Assembly (NCBI RefSeq): GCF_026213295.1
Contig: NC_079422.1
Coordinates: 19,390,353-19,454,352, forward strand
Source: Gadus chalcogrammus
Lineage: Eukaryota > Chordata > Actinopteri > Gadiformes > Gadidae
Direction: 5' to 3'
DNA: 64,000 nt
Shown here in pieces: positions 42,378-64,000 of the stretch; position 1 is the first letter of the stretch, and the number at the start of each line of letters is the position of its first letter. A program made the translations under genes and the position numbers. The notes under the pieces are model-generated. The model ran no database searches, had not been told where the DNA came from, and saw nothing but the letters and a program-made list of their open reading frames with translations.

Positions 42378-42596
42378 GTTTCGGATGAGCTGAACAAAGC
42401 CTTGCTGAAACAAATCACCAGGACGGGGAAGATCTACCTGGTGTCCTGCAAGCTCCGCGGACGTTTTGTTCTGCGCTTCGTCGTCTGTGGGCGGACCACC
42501 GAGCTGCGCCATATCCAAGAGGCGTGGAAGCACATCACCGAGCTGTCCAGCGAGCTCCTGCAGAACCTCTTTGATCATGAAGGAAAGGAAAACTGA
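42378..42596 (+). pseudogene. ddc: ddc copy 1 last coding exon
   Basis: Encodes VSDELNKALLKQITRTGK through the final helix region (ITELSSELLQ) and ends GKEN then TGA at 42594-42596. Open throughout, 72 residues. Confidence 0.88.
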
Positions 42597-42964
42597 CCAG
42601 TCAGGATAGGGAATATGACATCATTGTTGCCAAAAAACTGGCAGATGCATTTTCAACCAGAACAGACCCATATATATTCACAGCATTTCTCTCACATAGC
42701 CAAGGTGCCTATGCCATTTTACCTACATACCTTTACCTACCCTTTACCTTACCTACAGCTCATTTTATGTAAGGCTGCGAACATGGATCCATAACGCAAT
42801 TTATATTTGCTTCATGATTTCCGTTGTCATCTTCATCTTTTGGGTGTGCGGTAATCAACTGAACAGGCTTGGGTTGACTTTTATATTTACTGTGTTGCAA
42901 TTGTAATACTTGTTGGCTTCTGTGGCGGGGTGTGTTTAGTAGGTCTGAGTCTTTATTGAATTGA

Positions 42965-43830
42965 ACACTTTTTGGGGGGGCCGTCTCATTTATAACCGTT
43001 GCGTACGCACAAAACAGGGCTGAAATTGGCGTACGTGACTTTCCACGCCAAGGTTGTGATCTATAAAAAAACAACTTGACGGGAAAATGTGCGCAGCCCT
43101 AAGCAAACCCTGACCCATGCGTACGCATAGTTTAGAGGAAAAGGAGAATTGGCGACACGGATGGTGTGGTGGTGAACTGAAGTCAGACCGAAGAATTGTA
43201 GCGTGAGAACGATTATGTTTCATCATCGCCCTTCATTAATTTAATTTCAACCCGTGCGTTATCATGCGTTAAATCTATGTAATCTTTGTAATCAGAATAA
43301 TTTAAGTCAACTGCGTTATTTCTCAGTTATGAACATCTCCTTAGAATATAAATTAAAAAAAATTCTCTATATTTAATCCCGTCACTCCATAGGCCTACTG
43401 TCCACTGACGGCGCGACTGCATGGAATAAAGCTTCTGTCCAACATGTGTCAATAACATGATATTTTTATGTGACACTGTAAACACATAGCCTAATCAAAT
43501 GTCAATATCCCAAGTGTGGAAAACCAAGCCACACTCCTCATCACAATCGTTGTCCGTTACTCTTGATGCTTTTCATGACAAATCAGGCATTAAAAAGGGG
43601 TTATGTTCAAGAACATTTTACGTGGGTGATTACAAACTGATTATCCAAGGTGTTCTCGGTCAGTCTTATTACCGTAACCCTATACCTAAATACAGAGGTG
43701 AGCGCCGTGGTAATGCTGCACCATATGGCACTTCTGGCGGACCATGCAGATGGCAGGATTCGGAGGGAGAGGGTCTTTAGGGACCATAACGATGTATTGG
43801 TAGGCTACATAAAAATATGTAACTTTATGT
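42965..43830 (+). mobile_element. decayed PIF/Harbinger element fragment
   Basis: A short frame at about 43693-43800 reads MLHHMALLADHADGRI then RRERVFRDHNDVL, like the start of HARBI1-type nucleases (RRERVFRDR...D). Upstream, at 42965-43230, is an AT/CG-mixed stretch typical of such element ends. Boundaries and completeness are uncertain. Confidence 0.45.
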
Positions 43831-43940
43831 CAGACCACTTCTTTTTTAATTCTGGGACTGTGCGCTCCGTGCTACTGACAGAGTTCACTGCTGCAGCAAC
43901 ATGTTGCCACTCACTTTTTTATTTTTATTTATTTTATTTT

Positions 43941-44605
43941 TATTTTGAAACTCCATATCAGAATGTTCTGAAACCTTTTGCGTGACCCCATGGGGTCGTG
44001 AACTATAACCCTGAAGTAAAATGAGCCTGAAATAACAGGGAATTTTATTTTAAATTGAATCCAAAATCATATGTAATATGTCTCATATTGGAAACTTTGG
44101 TTGGCTTTTATTTTGAAACTCCACATCAGAATGTTCTGAAACCTTTTTCGTGACCCCATGGGGTCGTGAACTATAACCCTGACGTGAGATGAGCCTGAAA
44201 TAACAGGGCATTTTCTTTTAAATTGAATCCAAAATCATATGTAATATGTCTCATATTGGAAACTTTGGTTGGCTTTTATTTTGAAACTCCACATCAGAAT
44301 GTTCTGAAACCTTTTGCGTGACCCCATGTGGTTGTGAACTATAACCCTGAAGTGAAATGTGCCTGAAATAACAGGGCATTTTCTTTTAAATTGAATCCAA
44401 AATCATATGTAATATGTCTCATATTGGAAACTTTGGTTGGCTTTTATTTTGAAACTCCATATCAGAATGTTCTGAAACCTTTTGCGTGACCCCATGGGGT
44501 CGTGAACTATAACCCTGAAGTAAAATGAGCCTGAAATAAATTGAATCCAAAATCATATGTAATATGTCTCATATTGGAATGTTTGGTGGGCTTTTATTTT
44601 GAAAG
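43941..44605. repeat. 168-bp tandem repeat, about four units
   Basis: Units start with tattttgaaactcca at 43941, 44109, 44277 and 44445, an exact 168-bp spacing. A partial fifth starts at 44595 after an 18-bp deletion in unit four. Each unit carries a palindromic gaccccatggggtc or a close variant. Units are about 95% alike. Confidence 0.92.
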
Positions 44606-45159
44606 TAAATACCACAACGGCCGTACACTTCCTTTGATAGTATTTGCTTTTATTGACTGTCTTTTTGTATGTACCCGACGAATGCTTTTATTTTAAACTA
44701 GTTCTGAGACGCTATTACCGTAATGGCTAGTATATACAGGTACGGCAAAAAACTGAGTCGGCTGGCTTGTCCGCCGATCTTGATGAGTCGGCTGGCTTGA
44801 CCGCAGTGCCTTACGAGTTGCGACTGTGCTTCGCAGTATGCCTTGCGAAACCCAGTATGCCTTTCGAAACACCTCGTGATTGGTCGATGCAAAGGGACAA
44901 ATAAGGGACGTTATATTCAATTATATATTAACGGTAGTGATTCATAAAAACACGAAGATTATCGTTATTATGACTAACGTTATTATGACTAATTATTTAA
45001 CCTTTGAACTGTCCAGTCATAAATCAGGGCGGGAAAATCATCAAACAGGAAGTACCTGCTGTGAAAGCTACAAGGTCAGTGATATACAGTTCTGACCATA
45101 ATTGGTGTTAAGGGTACAAATTAATTATTATCAAAATAATCATGCTACTTTTTTTCTTA

Positions 45160-46873
45160 ATGTGTTTATGAAATGTTTGTTCATAAAATCTCTGAGCACA
45201 CAATAGGGAGAAAGCCGATCATCAGCAGTGAGGATGAGGTAGCTTGGGGAGATGATAGTCACATTAGCAAAAAGAGGATTCCCCCTGAGGATGAATGATA
45301 CACAGCAACTGGCCTACCAGTTTGCCACCAAGAAAGGAATCAGGGGATTCAGTGAAGTAAAGGAAAAGGCTGGTTACAAATGGTTTAGGGTTTTTTTGAG
45401 ACGCAACCAGAAACTCAGGATCAGGAAACCCGAGGCTCTCTCAGCCCATAGAGCTGCTGGATTCAACCCCACTGTTGTGAATACGTGGTTCAAAAACTAT
45501 CAGGACACAATTGACAGACTGGGGTTGGAGAATGTTCCAGATCATATCTGGAATTGTGATGAGACTGGGTTCCAGGATCACTTCCTCTCCACTAGGTTGG
45601 TTGCTGAGGCTGGGTCACCTTGTTTTGAGATCACTGCTGGGGAGAAAGGAGAAACCTCAACCTGCCTTTCCAGCATCAACGCTGCTGGTGGGTATGGCCC
45701 AAACCTTATCATCTTCAAGGGCAAGAGGATGAAGGCAGATTGGCTCTTTGGGGCTCCCGAACATACCTTCCTCAGGATGTCGGATAACGGGTGGATAAAC
45801 ACAGAATTATTCACTGAATGGGGCAAGTTTTTTCTCCGAAGCCTGCCCAAAGATGATCCACGACCCCACTTGCTCCTTGTTGATGGCCACTCCTCCCATG
45901 TGTACAACATTGAATTTCTGAATTTGATGAAAGCCAACAATGTATGTGTGTTGTTTAGCCTTCCCCCTCACACTACACACTTTCTGCAGCCTGCGGATAG
46001 AGCTCTATTCAAGAGTTTAAAACATTTCTGGAGGATTGGGGGACGAAGGGTCACCAGGGAGAGTGGAGGGAAGCGTCTGGACAGGGCATGTTCATGTCAT
46101 TGTTTTCCAAGGCCTGGAAGCAAGCTGCAACGCCCTCAAATGCCCAGGCTGGATTTCATCAGGGATATTCCCATTCAACCCAGACAAGATGAAGAAAATT
46201 ATTTTCATGCCATCTGAAACCACGGAGAGACCCTTAGAGCCTGCAATCGCAACTCCGAGCCATCCTCTGTGTGATGATAACAGGGATGATGATGATGAGG
46301 ATTTCTATGATCAAGAAATGTTCCGAGCACACCCACCCACCCAGCCACCCTCTGCATGATGCTGTTCAGCCAGCAAGCTCTCCTCCTCGCCAATCTCCAC
46401 AGCACCTCCTTCTGTCCGCCATTGTGACCCCACCACCTCTGGCACACGAAGTTGAAGTGGTGACACAGCCAGAGGTCTCCTTTAAATCGCTGATCACCCT
46501 TCCGGTCAGAGAACGGCCCACCACCAGCTGCCAGAGGGCAAAGCCACCGCCATATGATCTCACCAGTAAAGACCACTTTTATTTGATTAAAGAAAAAGCC
46601 CTGAAAATCAAGCAAAAGCAAAAGCAAGCAAATAAATCGATGAAGCAATCCACAGCAAAGAAAACACTCAAGAAAGTCGGTCAAGTCAACCAGGTTCCGT
46701 GTAATGTCTTCCAGCATTCTGATGGCGACTCAGATGACCCCAAGTCGACAGAGGAGTGGGTTTCTTGTGCAGTCTGTTCCCATTGGTTCCATGAAAGCTG
46801 TGCAGAGGACAATGGGGTGATTGACGACGACAATGCCTTTACATGTAAAGGTTGCCTGTTCCCAGAAATGTAG
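45160..46873 (+). pseudogene. pogo/Tigger-like transposase gene, frameshifted, with a zinc-finger-like tail
   Basis: The longest open stretch (45252-46217) holds the DDE_1 transposase core: NCDETGF, LLVDGHSSH and PPHTTHFLQPADRALFKSLK. Before it comes the CENP-B/psq-type region (GFSEVKEKAGYKWFRVFLRR). The frame then breaks. FSKAWKQAATPSNAQAGF is in a second frame, GIFPFNPDKM in a third, and a lysine-rich C-terminus ending at 46873 returns to the second. That tail carries CAVCSHWFHESC and CKGC, a PHD-like zinc-binding pattern. A further break near 45250 separates GRKPIISSEDE from LAKRGFPLRM. It moved by cut-and-paste in the past and is now inactive. Terminal repeats were not identified. Confidence 0.88.
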
Positions 46874-48039
46874 CAACTTATTAACTTCTGCAGGCCATTT
46901 GTTATCTGCTGTTTTTATTTGCTGTTGTTTGTTATATTGTAATAGGCCTATCTGCTGTTGTTAGTTATATTGTAATAGGCCTATGCAACATTTTTATATA
47001 TTTACCTTTAATATACTTCATGAGTTCATAATAAATGCATCAAAACCATGATATTGTTTTATTTGCTTGATGATGCTAAATTTTCCAACGTTCATCATCA
47101 TTTTCCAAACCTTGTTTTTTTTATCAAGAACAACATTGCAAATGATGAAATTACTGAACGTAAAAATAACCTACAGAATTACTTATTGAGGAAGTTTTGC
47201 TATCGTTCATGAATGAAGGTACACCATGGTTTATTTAGACCTTTTAACATAGACTTTACAGTGTCCCACATTAGGCAAATGACTGTCCCACATTAGGAAG
47301 CTGCACATTTTCTCAGACAGTTTGGCACTGATATCTATATCATTTATTTTATGAATGTGTCATCTGCATTTTCTCTTTTGATTTGATAAGGACACCCCTG
47401 AGGGTTTCACAAAGGTATTGAATATGGGTTTAATGTGTTGCCTTCACATCGAAATATTCTACATAAGTCTGAAAAGCCAAAAATTTCCCATATTGGGCAA
47501 TCTACCCTACATATTGTTCCTTTAACAGTAAACACATTAACTTTAAGTTGAACAAGACAAATCAAATCAAAATAACTCGGTCTCTTGGTGTAATGGCAGG
47601 AACAAACAAACAAACTGTTCACGGAATAACCTAAAAGCCCGTGAAGACCTCAGGCTCAGGGTACAACGAACTCCGTTCAACTCATACGTCCAATGTTCCG
47701 AACAAGCAACCATGCTTTCCCGGCTTACCTCAGCGTCGAACACAAGGTTGGGTATGGAATTCTCTTTTTTGGCAATTTTTGCAAAATTACTTGAAATCCT
47801 ATAACCCACTTACAGCCACTGAGTTAGAAGTACTGACATGAACAAGTCAATCACCTGTGGAACGGGCAGGGCTGGATAAAACTCCAGCCAATGATTTCCA
47901 GACCCACCGAGTGGCATTGGACAGTAAGTACGTCAATCAAACGGTCGTACTGCACTTCTCATCTCAAAATCTCATCGGCGATCGGCTGCATCAACAACGA
48001 ACTGATCTGTGACCTTGTTCCCCGATATGTAGCCTATGT

Positions 48040-48092
48040 GACCGGGGAACATAGGACCCTTTTTCAAAAAAAGGGTTCTATGTTCCCCGGTC
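48040..48092. repeat. 24-bp-arm hairpin of the ggggaacatagga family
   Basis: Arms 48040-48063 and 48069-48092 are reverse complements with one mismatch around a short loop. The same ggggaacatagga word recurs at 48571-48720. Confidence 0.85.
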
Positions 48093-48569
48093 TGTTACTT
48101 TTACCACCATTACTGCCAAATTCCGGCCGAGATAACTACCATTGCATGTTTTTACCTTTTGAGGAAGAGGGAGAGACGTGGGAGAACCTGACGCAGTCTA
48201 TTCATACGCCGGTAAACAAACCCGGAGAAGCCCAATCCCTACGAGAGCTCCCCGCGCTACGGCCATCCGGAGGCGCACAGAGCTTTTGGCCGTGATATTA
48301 TTATACAATTTTATTATATGATATTATATACTATTATATAAAGAGCTCCGGGAGTCGCAAACGGCAACAATCACTTTCTCCTCCATGCTGCAGTTCACCT
48401 AGCCTGGTTACAGTTCACCCCGGACAGCACTGCAATGAGTTGGTCGGTTGAACGCTGATTGGCTGTTACGTTACACATGTCAATCTGTGGCCACGCTGTT
48501 GAACGCTGATTGGCTGTCATCACGCGAATGTCGCGTCAAAGTTTAAATATTTTTAAAGATTGATAGATT

Positions 48570-48722
48570 GCGGGGAACATAGGACCCTTTTCCCAGGAAA
48601 GGGTCATATGTTCCCCGCTTTTCCCAAAAAGAAGAACGGGGAACATAGAACCGTTTAAAAAAAAAAAAAAAAAGGGTTCCCCGAGCGGGGAACATAGGAC
48701 GGGGAACATAGGGATGACCCCT
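48570..48722. repeat. cluster of ggggaacatagga motifs in both orientations
   Basis: Four or more copies, direct and inverted, separated by pyrimidine/purine runs and an A17 tract. Together with the hairpin 0.5 kb upstream it may mark the ends of one foldback element (about 48040-48722). Confidence 0.7.
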
Positions 48723-49689
48723 TTCAAATAACCGTTCAAGATCGGAAGTTAACCCTTGGAAACAGAAAGGGTTTGTGTCTCGGAGATGAACCTTGAACTG
48801 AGAAAGGAGACAGGATTCGTTGAAGAAGAACGTTTTCTCCGAGGGTTCGAGCTGATTTACAATTTTTATATCTTTTCTTATTGCGGAGGGCTCTTTCGTG
48901 CACAGAGGCCCCTGGGTCCATTTGGTACAATATACGCGCCAAAGGTTGAAACGATGATGACTGAATGTATGTAGATTCATTGTGAGCGAACTATGAGATT
49001 TTTTATCAAAAGGCCATTCAAGGGCAACTAGCCCTTCATATTTCATCAAAGCTACGAAGGGGTCTGGACCTTGAAATACATTATATTTATAGTCCAATAG
49101 GCTGAGAGTTGATCCCGACGCATGTTATAGCGATACAGAGAGCATTACAAATTAAGAACACGAAAAAGAAAACAACAAGGACAGGGAGACTATAAATGGA
49201 GTTTTAAAGAACATTGTGATAAAGCGATATCCAAAATATGTAACGGATATCTCTTCATGGAAAGTTGTTTATATTATAGCTTATCAATAACCTGATTATG
49301 ACATCTAACATTGATAATTGTCTGCCTTGATAAACCACAATATTTTATATTCCATGATCTCCTTCCCCCATGTTAATCTAGATAAAACTTGGATTATGCT
49401 TTAATATTATAATATAACAAGCACCGTGGGCGTGCACGTATAGGCGGAATACTCATGCACCAGGTATACGCGTTTCCTACATTGGTTTGAGGAGGTTAAT
49501 TTATCTAATGCTATGTTGGTTTTTAGAACAGCTATGTTATATTTTCCATCTGTATTGAACATGCTCGAAATGTGTGAAAGCAGTCACAAAACATATAGCT
49601 TTTATTTTACTTTCTGTAGGCTTTTAATGAAAGCAATCACATCGATACCGAATTGCAAGTGATGTAATGAGCATTAGTCTGAGATTCGT

Positions 49690-49861
49690 GTGTTTGATCC
49701 CGCCCCCTGGAACTGGGGGAGTGTGTTGGGGGGGGGGGGCTCCTTATATAAACCAGCGCGTGTGTTTCTCGTGCTTACTATCCGTCTATCCACGAAGGGA
49801 CAGCTTCCAGGCGCTCAGATCGTTAAGCCAACTGCTGCTTCACCAGCCTCACCTGCAATAT
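49690..49861 (+). promoter_or_regulatory. ddc: candidate TATA promoter and non-coding exon 1 of ddc copy 2
   Basis: A perfect TATATAAA at 49745-49752 lies below a GC-box-like cccgccccctgg. About 25-30 bp downstream transcription could start near 49775. The following sequence runs to a strong donor, aatat followed by gtaagt, at 49861/49862. Splicing to the acceptor ctccag at about 52754-52759 would place agtaacc before the ATG at 52767. Vertebrate DDC genes are known to have untranslated first exons. Inferred from signals only. Confidence 0.5.
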
Positions 49862-49870
49862 GTAAGTACA

Positions 49871-49873
<3 letters not shown>

Positions 49874-49934
<61 letters not shown>
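49874..49934. repeat. CA microsatellite
   Basis: Begins 12 bp after the candidate ddc copy 2 first-exon donor. Confidence 0.95.
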
Positions 49935-49938
<4 letters not shown>

Positions 49939-50539
49939 CGATTTACAGATATGAGTAGGAGAAGTAGCCCGATGAATGACACTTGTTGAATGGCCAGGGC
50001 TGCTGTGTCAATGTTCTTGATTAATGTTCATGTTTTGCCACCTGCAGTATGTTCGGATCATGCACCTTCCCTCCTCAAAGGTTTATGGTCGGCATGCTTA
50101 TTGGGGTCACGCTCTGTAGCAAACAAAATCACGGCCATAGGATTACAAGCTTTAGTGCAATAATCTCAGAGTGAGAGTGTGTCTTGCAGATTTCTGCCCT
50201 GGCACCTAGTTGTACGTTCACAATTAGCCAATTGTGCTGCCATGGTAGAATATTTGATGTTTGGGATATACAGTGTTTTACAGTATTTTCTTCAAGGCAT
50301 GAACTCGTGGCTTTAACTGGGACCTCATTGTTAATGATCAATATATTTATACAGCTCTGGCTGTTTTGTCAGAGTTGCAGGAGGCAAAGGTTTGGTTATT
50401 ATCTCTCCATGTTCATACTTGTGGATTTGCTCTAATTTACACAAGGGTGTACTGTACAGTTTTCTGCCATGAACCAAATGCAGCCTTTGTCTCTGCTCTA
50501 AGATGAAGTTAAGAAGCCCTCATGGTAGGCTATTATCTG

Positions 50540-50910
50540 TCAAATAGTAGATCGCAGAGTCGCTCACCAGCTTCCGCAAAAGACTCAAAACTCACCTGTT
50601 CAGAGTTCACCTCGACTCTGCATGGCAACCCAGCCCCTTCCGGCCACCATTGTATGTTGTACGTCCTGGCACCTAATGTACACACTTATTGTAGGCACGT
50701 ATTTATAGTACTTAATTGTGTTGCTTCTGTAACTGCTATAACTGCTGTACACAGGGTATGGGTTAGCCTAGCGATTGTTAGTACTTGCACTTGGTTCTAT
50801 GAACATCTTTACTGTACTGACAGCAATATATTGTTTCACTTCTTATGACAAATGTACTTGTTGTAAGTCGCTTTGGATAAAAGCGTTTGCTAAATGCCCT
50901 AAATGTTAAT
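50540..50910 (+). mobile_element. 3' end of an L2/Rex-type LINE
   Basis: A frame reads SLTSFRKRLKTHLFRVHLDS, the usual C-terminus of these LINE ORF2 proteins. The 3' UTR ends with gtaagtcgctttggataaaa then gcgtttgctaaatg, a tail common in teleost genomes. Confidence 0.75.
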
Positions 50911-51405
50911 TTACATTTTGAAACGGTGCAAAACGGACTTTCTTCGAGAACCCTAAGGGGATTCAGAAACCGTCAGGGAGGCCTAAATGAAAGGCTCCTG
51001 AACATACACATGACCTTCTTTTTTTTAAAGGTCCTACGCAATATCTTTGTTCCGATGCTCTTCTAACGCATTAGATCCATAATCAAAGTCGTCATCGTGG
51101 ATGTATCTCTTTGGGGAAGGCGAAGCCTGGCATTAATATATCATACAAATAATCTCTACCACACAAGACCATAAATCCCCATTCTCATTTGGATTCAGAC
51201 GTGGATGGTGTGGCCCCATAATGACACATGATTCAGAGCAGCAGTGCTTGTGCCAAAGGGATCCCAGGGCTTCGACTAATTACCTCAAAGTCTGCACATC
51301 TGATAGGGATCTGTGGGGGGGGTGGGGGCTGGGGGGCTCTACAAGATCTGCTCTCATTAACCGTGACCGAAACAATAACGTGTGCCCAGCCAAAAAATGT
51401 ATCAA
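50720..51405 (+). repeat. left arm of a ~0.5-0.7 kb inverted repeat pair
   Basis: The LINE tail plus about 480 bp beyond it (50915-51400) reappears in reverse complement at about 58880-59560. By eye the 480-bp core is above 90% identical. Confidence 0.85.
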
Positions 51406-51668
51406 ATTAAAATACTGTATTTTTTAATTTTCAAATATTACAAAATACTTCTTTCCCCAAGGCAGTTTTTTAAACAACCTTTCTCTAATAGCCTTTATCA
51501 TCTATCCCTTCACTTGTACACCTGGAAAAACATCTGAGAGCAAGAGACTCCTTCCATAATCAGTCAACAGATTAGATATGCTGACCCCTCATGTTAGAGA
51601 CATCCCAATATAAACCTCAGCCCAATCTGCAGCACCGCGCGTTTTGTGTTGTGATGACAATTGCATTC

Positions 51669-51831
51669 AGAGTGGCAAACTCTCGCCCCTTCCGGTAGAG
51701 CCCATGGGACCTATGAGATCGAAAAATTAATGGGTTTCAATGGAGAGAAAGTAATTACTTTCTCTCCATTGAAACCCATTCATTTTTCGATCTCATAGGC
51801 TCTACCGGAAGGGGCGTGACTTTGCCACTCT
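51669..51831. mobile_element. palindromic MITE, complete
   Basis: Two roughly 80-bp arms starting agagtggc and ending gccactct are near-perfect reverse complements that meet at gtaattacttt. A GATA repeat abuts the right end. Confidence 0.85.

Positions 51832-51833
<2 letters not shown>

Positions 51834-51900
<67 letters not shown>
51834..51900. repeat. GATA microsatellite
   Basis: About 17 pure GATA units directly next to the palindromic MITE. Confidence 0.95.
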
Positions 51901-51901
<1 letters not shown>

Positions 51902-52685
51902 GTCATCACGGTGTTTGACAGAAAGTATTTTACAGTATTTTGAAAATACAAAAATATACAACACTGAAGTATTTTGATACAAAATACGATGGCATTTTCA
52001 TCATCTCAATAAAATACAAATTACAAAATTTTATTTTTTATTTGGTATTTTAAATACATTTATAAGAAATACTGCTTATCCCTGTGTGTAACCATATATG
52101 AGAATGTGTGAAATTATTTTATGTGAATATAACATAAACATGAGATTCTGAATCTAACATTTGTAGGTGAGTGGCTGCCACGTTAATATAGTGCACTTCA
52201 TGTAACATAAGTGGGAAATACATGGACAGTTTATCCTAAATTACCAGTTTAGCGGACCAAAATGCCCTGGCCTGTTCTACGTTCATTCATGTAGTCTAAT
52301 GTGATGGTACGGTAGCCTATCATGATGTATTGCCAACTTCAATCATTTCAAGGACATCAATACAGCTGGCGACACAGAGTAGAAAGACAGTGAAAGCAAT
52401 ATAATGAAGGATTTCCGTTAATTCTAAAAACCTGTGAGGGACACAAATCCAATAAACTAGCTAGCTAGCTAATGGGGCATGTTTTTGTTTACTTCACGAT
52501 GGCAGCCGCTGCGAGTAATATAACCGCTAGTGATGAGGACATTGTTTCTGATTTATCCTCAAAAATCTAAAGATGACATTCAGATAGTTTGCGTGCCAAA
52601 TTGAGTCTCATTTCAAGTGGCTACATCAACTATTTTGCAGTGGCTTGGCATTTATTCATTTAACAACTTTTACAATTTGCATGAC

Positions 52686-52686
<1 letters not shown>

Positions 52687-52746
<60 letters not shown>
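52687..52746. repeat. GT microsatellite before ddc copy 2 exon 1
   Basis: 30 GT units ending about 14 bp before the exon acceptor; copy 1 lacks it. Confidence 0.95.
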
Positions 52747-52747
<1 letters not shown>

Positions 52748-52766
52748 CCTCAACTCCAGAGTAACC

Positions 52767-63935
<11,169 letters not shown>

Positions 63936-64000
63936 AAAGAGATAGAACTTTATTGATCTGGGAACTTCATAAATAAAGATTGCTGCATATAACATACAGT
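63936..64000. repeat. possible dispersed-repeat tail at window end
   Basis: The words agatagaactttattgatc resemble the tail of an abundant fish retroelement. It runs off the window. Confidence 0.35.

Larger units (their letters stand above)
37980..42596 (+). pseudogene. ddc: ddc-like copy 1, aromatic L-amino-acid decarboxylase, probably inactive
   Basis: Eleven of thirteen expected coding exons are present: 37980-38180, 38658-38771, 38919-39038, 39407-39541, 39679-39822, 39943-40009, 40885-40963, 41507-41526, 41674-41772, 42009-42110 and 42378-42596. Intact ddc makes dopamine and serotonin from L-DOPA and 5-HTP using PLP. Exons 7 and 8 (residues 262-315 in human numbering) are absent; they hold Asp271, Ala273, His302 and Lys303. 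The flank of intron 7 survives from about 40127, so exon 7 was deleted. The donor after exon 5 is AT (39823-39824), not GT. The 79-nt exon at 40885 does not fit its phases, with 8 A where 6 would keep frame. Phe80, Pro81 and Thr82 are Tyr, Thr and Asn. Joining exon 6 to exon 9 gives a stop within two codons. The last five exons are otherwise well conserved, so decay is probably recent. An assembly error is the main alternative. Confidence 0.85.
46874..49689. other. intergenic between the ddc copies
   Basis: AT-rich with a duplicated ttatattgtaataggcctat (46931, 46965), two actgtcccacattagg-type words at about 47261 and 47282, a doubled ttgaacgctgattggctgt at about 48448-48508, and the hairpin family listed separately. 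No gene seen. Confidence 0.5.

Noticed and set aside
47570..47610. tRNA-like words (ggtgtaatggcagg)
   Set aside because: No cloverleaf arms or second control box could be assembled.

Overview
This is a vertebrate nuclear genome window, most likely from a teleost fish. The evidence is multi-exon genes with GT-AG introns, teleost-type DNA transposons and LINE tails, and a very high load of long CA/GT, CT/GA and TCTG microsatellites. That load resembles gadiform (cod-like) genomes, but this is inference and the species is not established. The gene order grb10 then ddc on one strand matches the vertebrate GRB10-DDC synteny block.

Layout. Bases 1-15,000 are gene-poor: microsatellites, a foldback element (about 2404-3020), a perfect 38-bp hairpin (6199-6280) and a decayed hAT transposon with an intact 8-bp target duplication (11668-12840). 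A CpG-richer stretch near 15.1-16.0 kb may hold a promoter and 5' exon. Twelve coding exons of grb10 (growth factor receptor-bound protein 10) run from 17713 to 30572 and encode RA, PH, BPS and SH2 domains. The N-terminal exons were not found. An AT-rich 3' UTR candidate reaches about 34.7 kb. Bases 35-37.5 kb are transposon debris: an element carrying a helicase-like fragment, a LINE reverse-transcriptase fragment, a hAT 3' end and half of a palindromic MITE.

Two tandem ddc-like (aromatic L-amino-acid decarboxylase) genes follow. Copy 1 (37980-42596) looks like a pseudogene. It lacks the two exons that carry the PLP-binding Asp271 and the catalytic Lys303, one splice donor is AT instead of GT, and one exon has the wrong length for its frame. 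Copy 2 (52767-61749, continuing past the window) has eight intact coding exons that keep every checked active-site residue. A TATA-containing promoter with a non-coding first exon lies at about 49.7-49.9 kb. Between the copies are a Harbinger fragment, a 168-bp tandem repeat, a decayed pogo/Tigger transposase with a zinc-finger-like tail, and hairpin repeats. A roughly 0.5-0.7 kb inverted repeat pair brackets copy-2 exons 1-5.

No undescribed biological system can be demonstrated here. The strongest leads are the exon-level decay of ddc copy 1, the helicase-carrying mobile element, and the recombination-prone inverted repeats around ddc copy 2.
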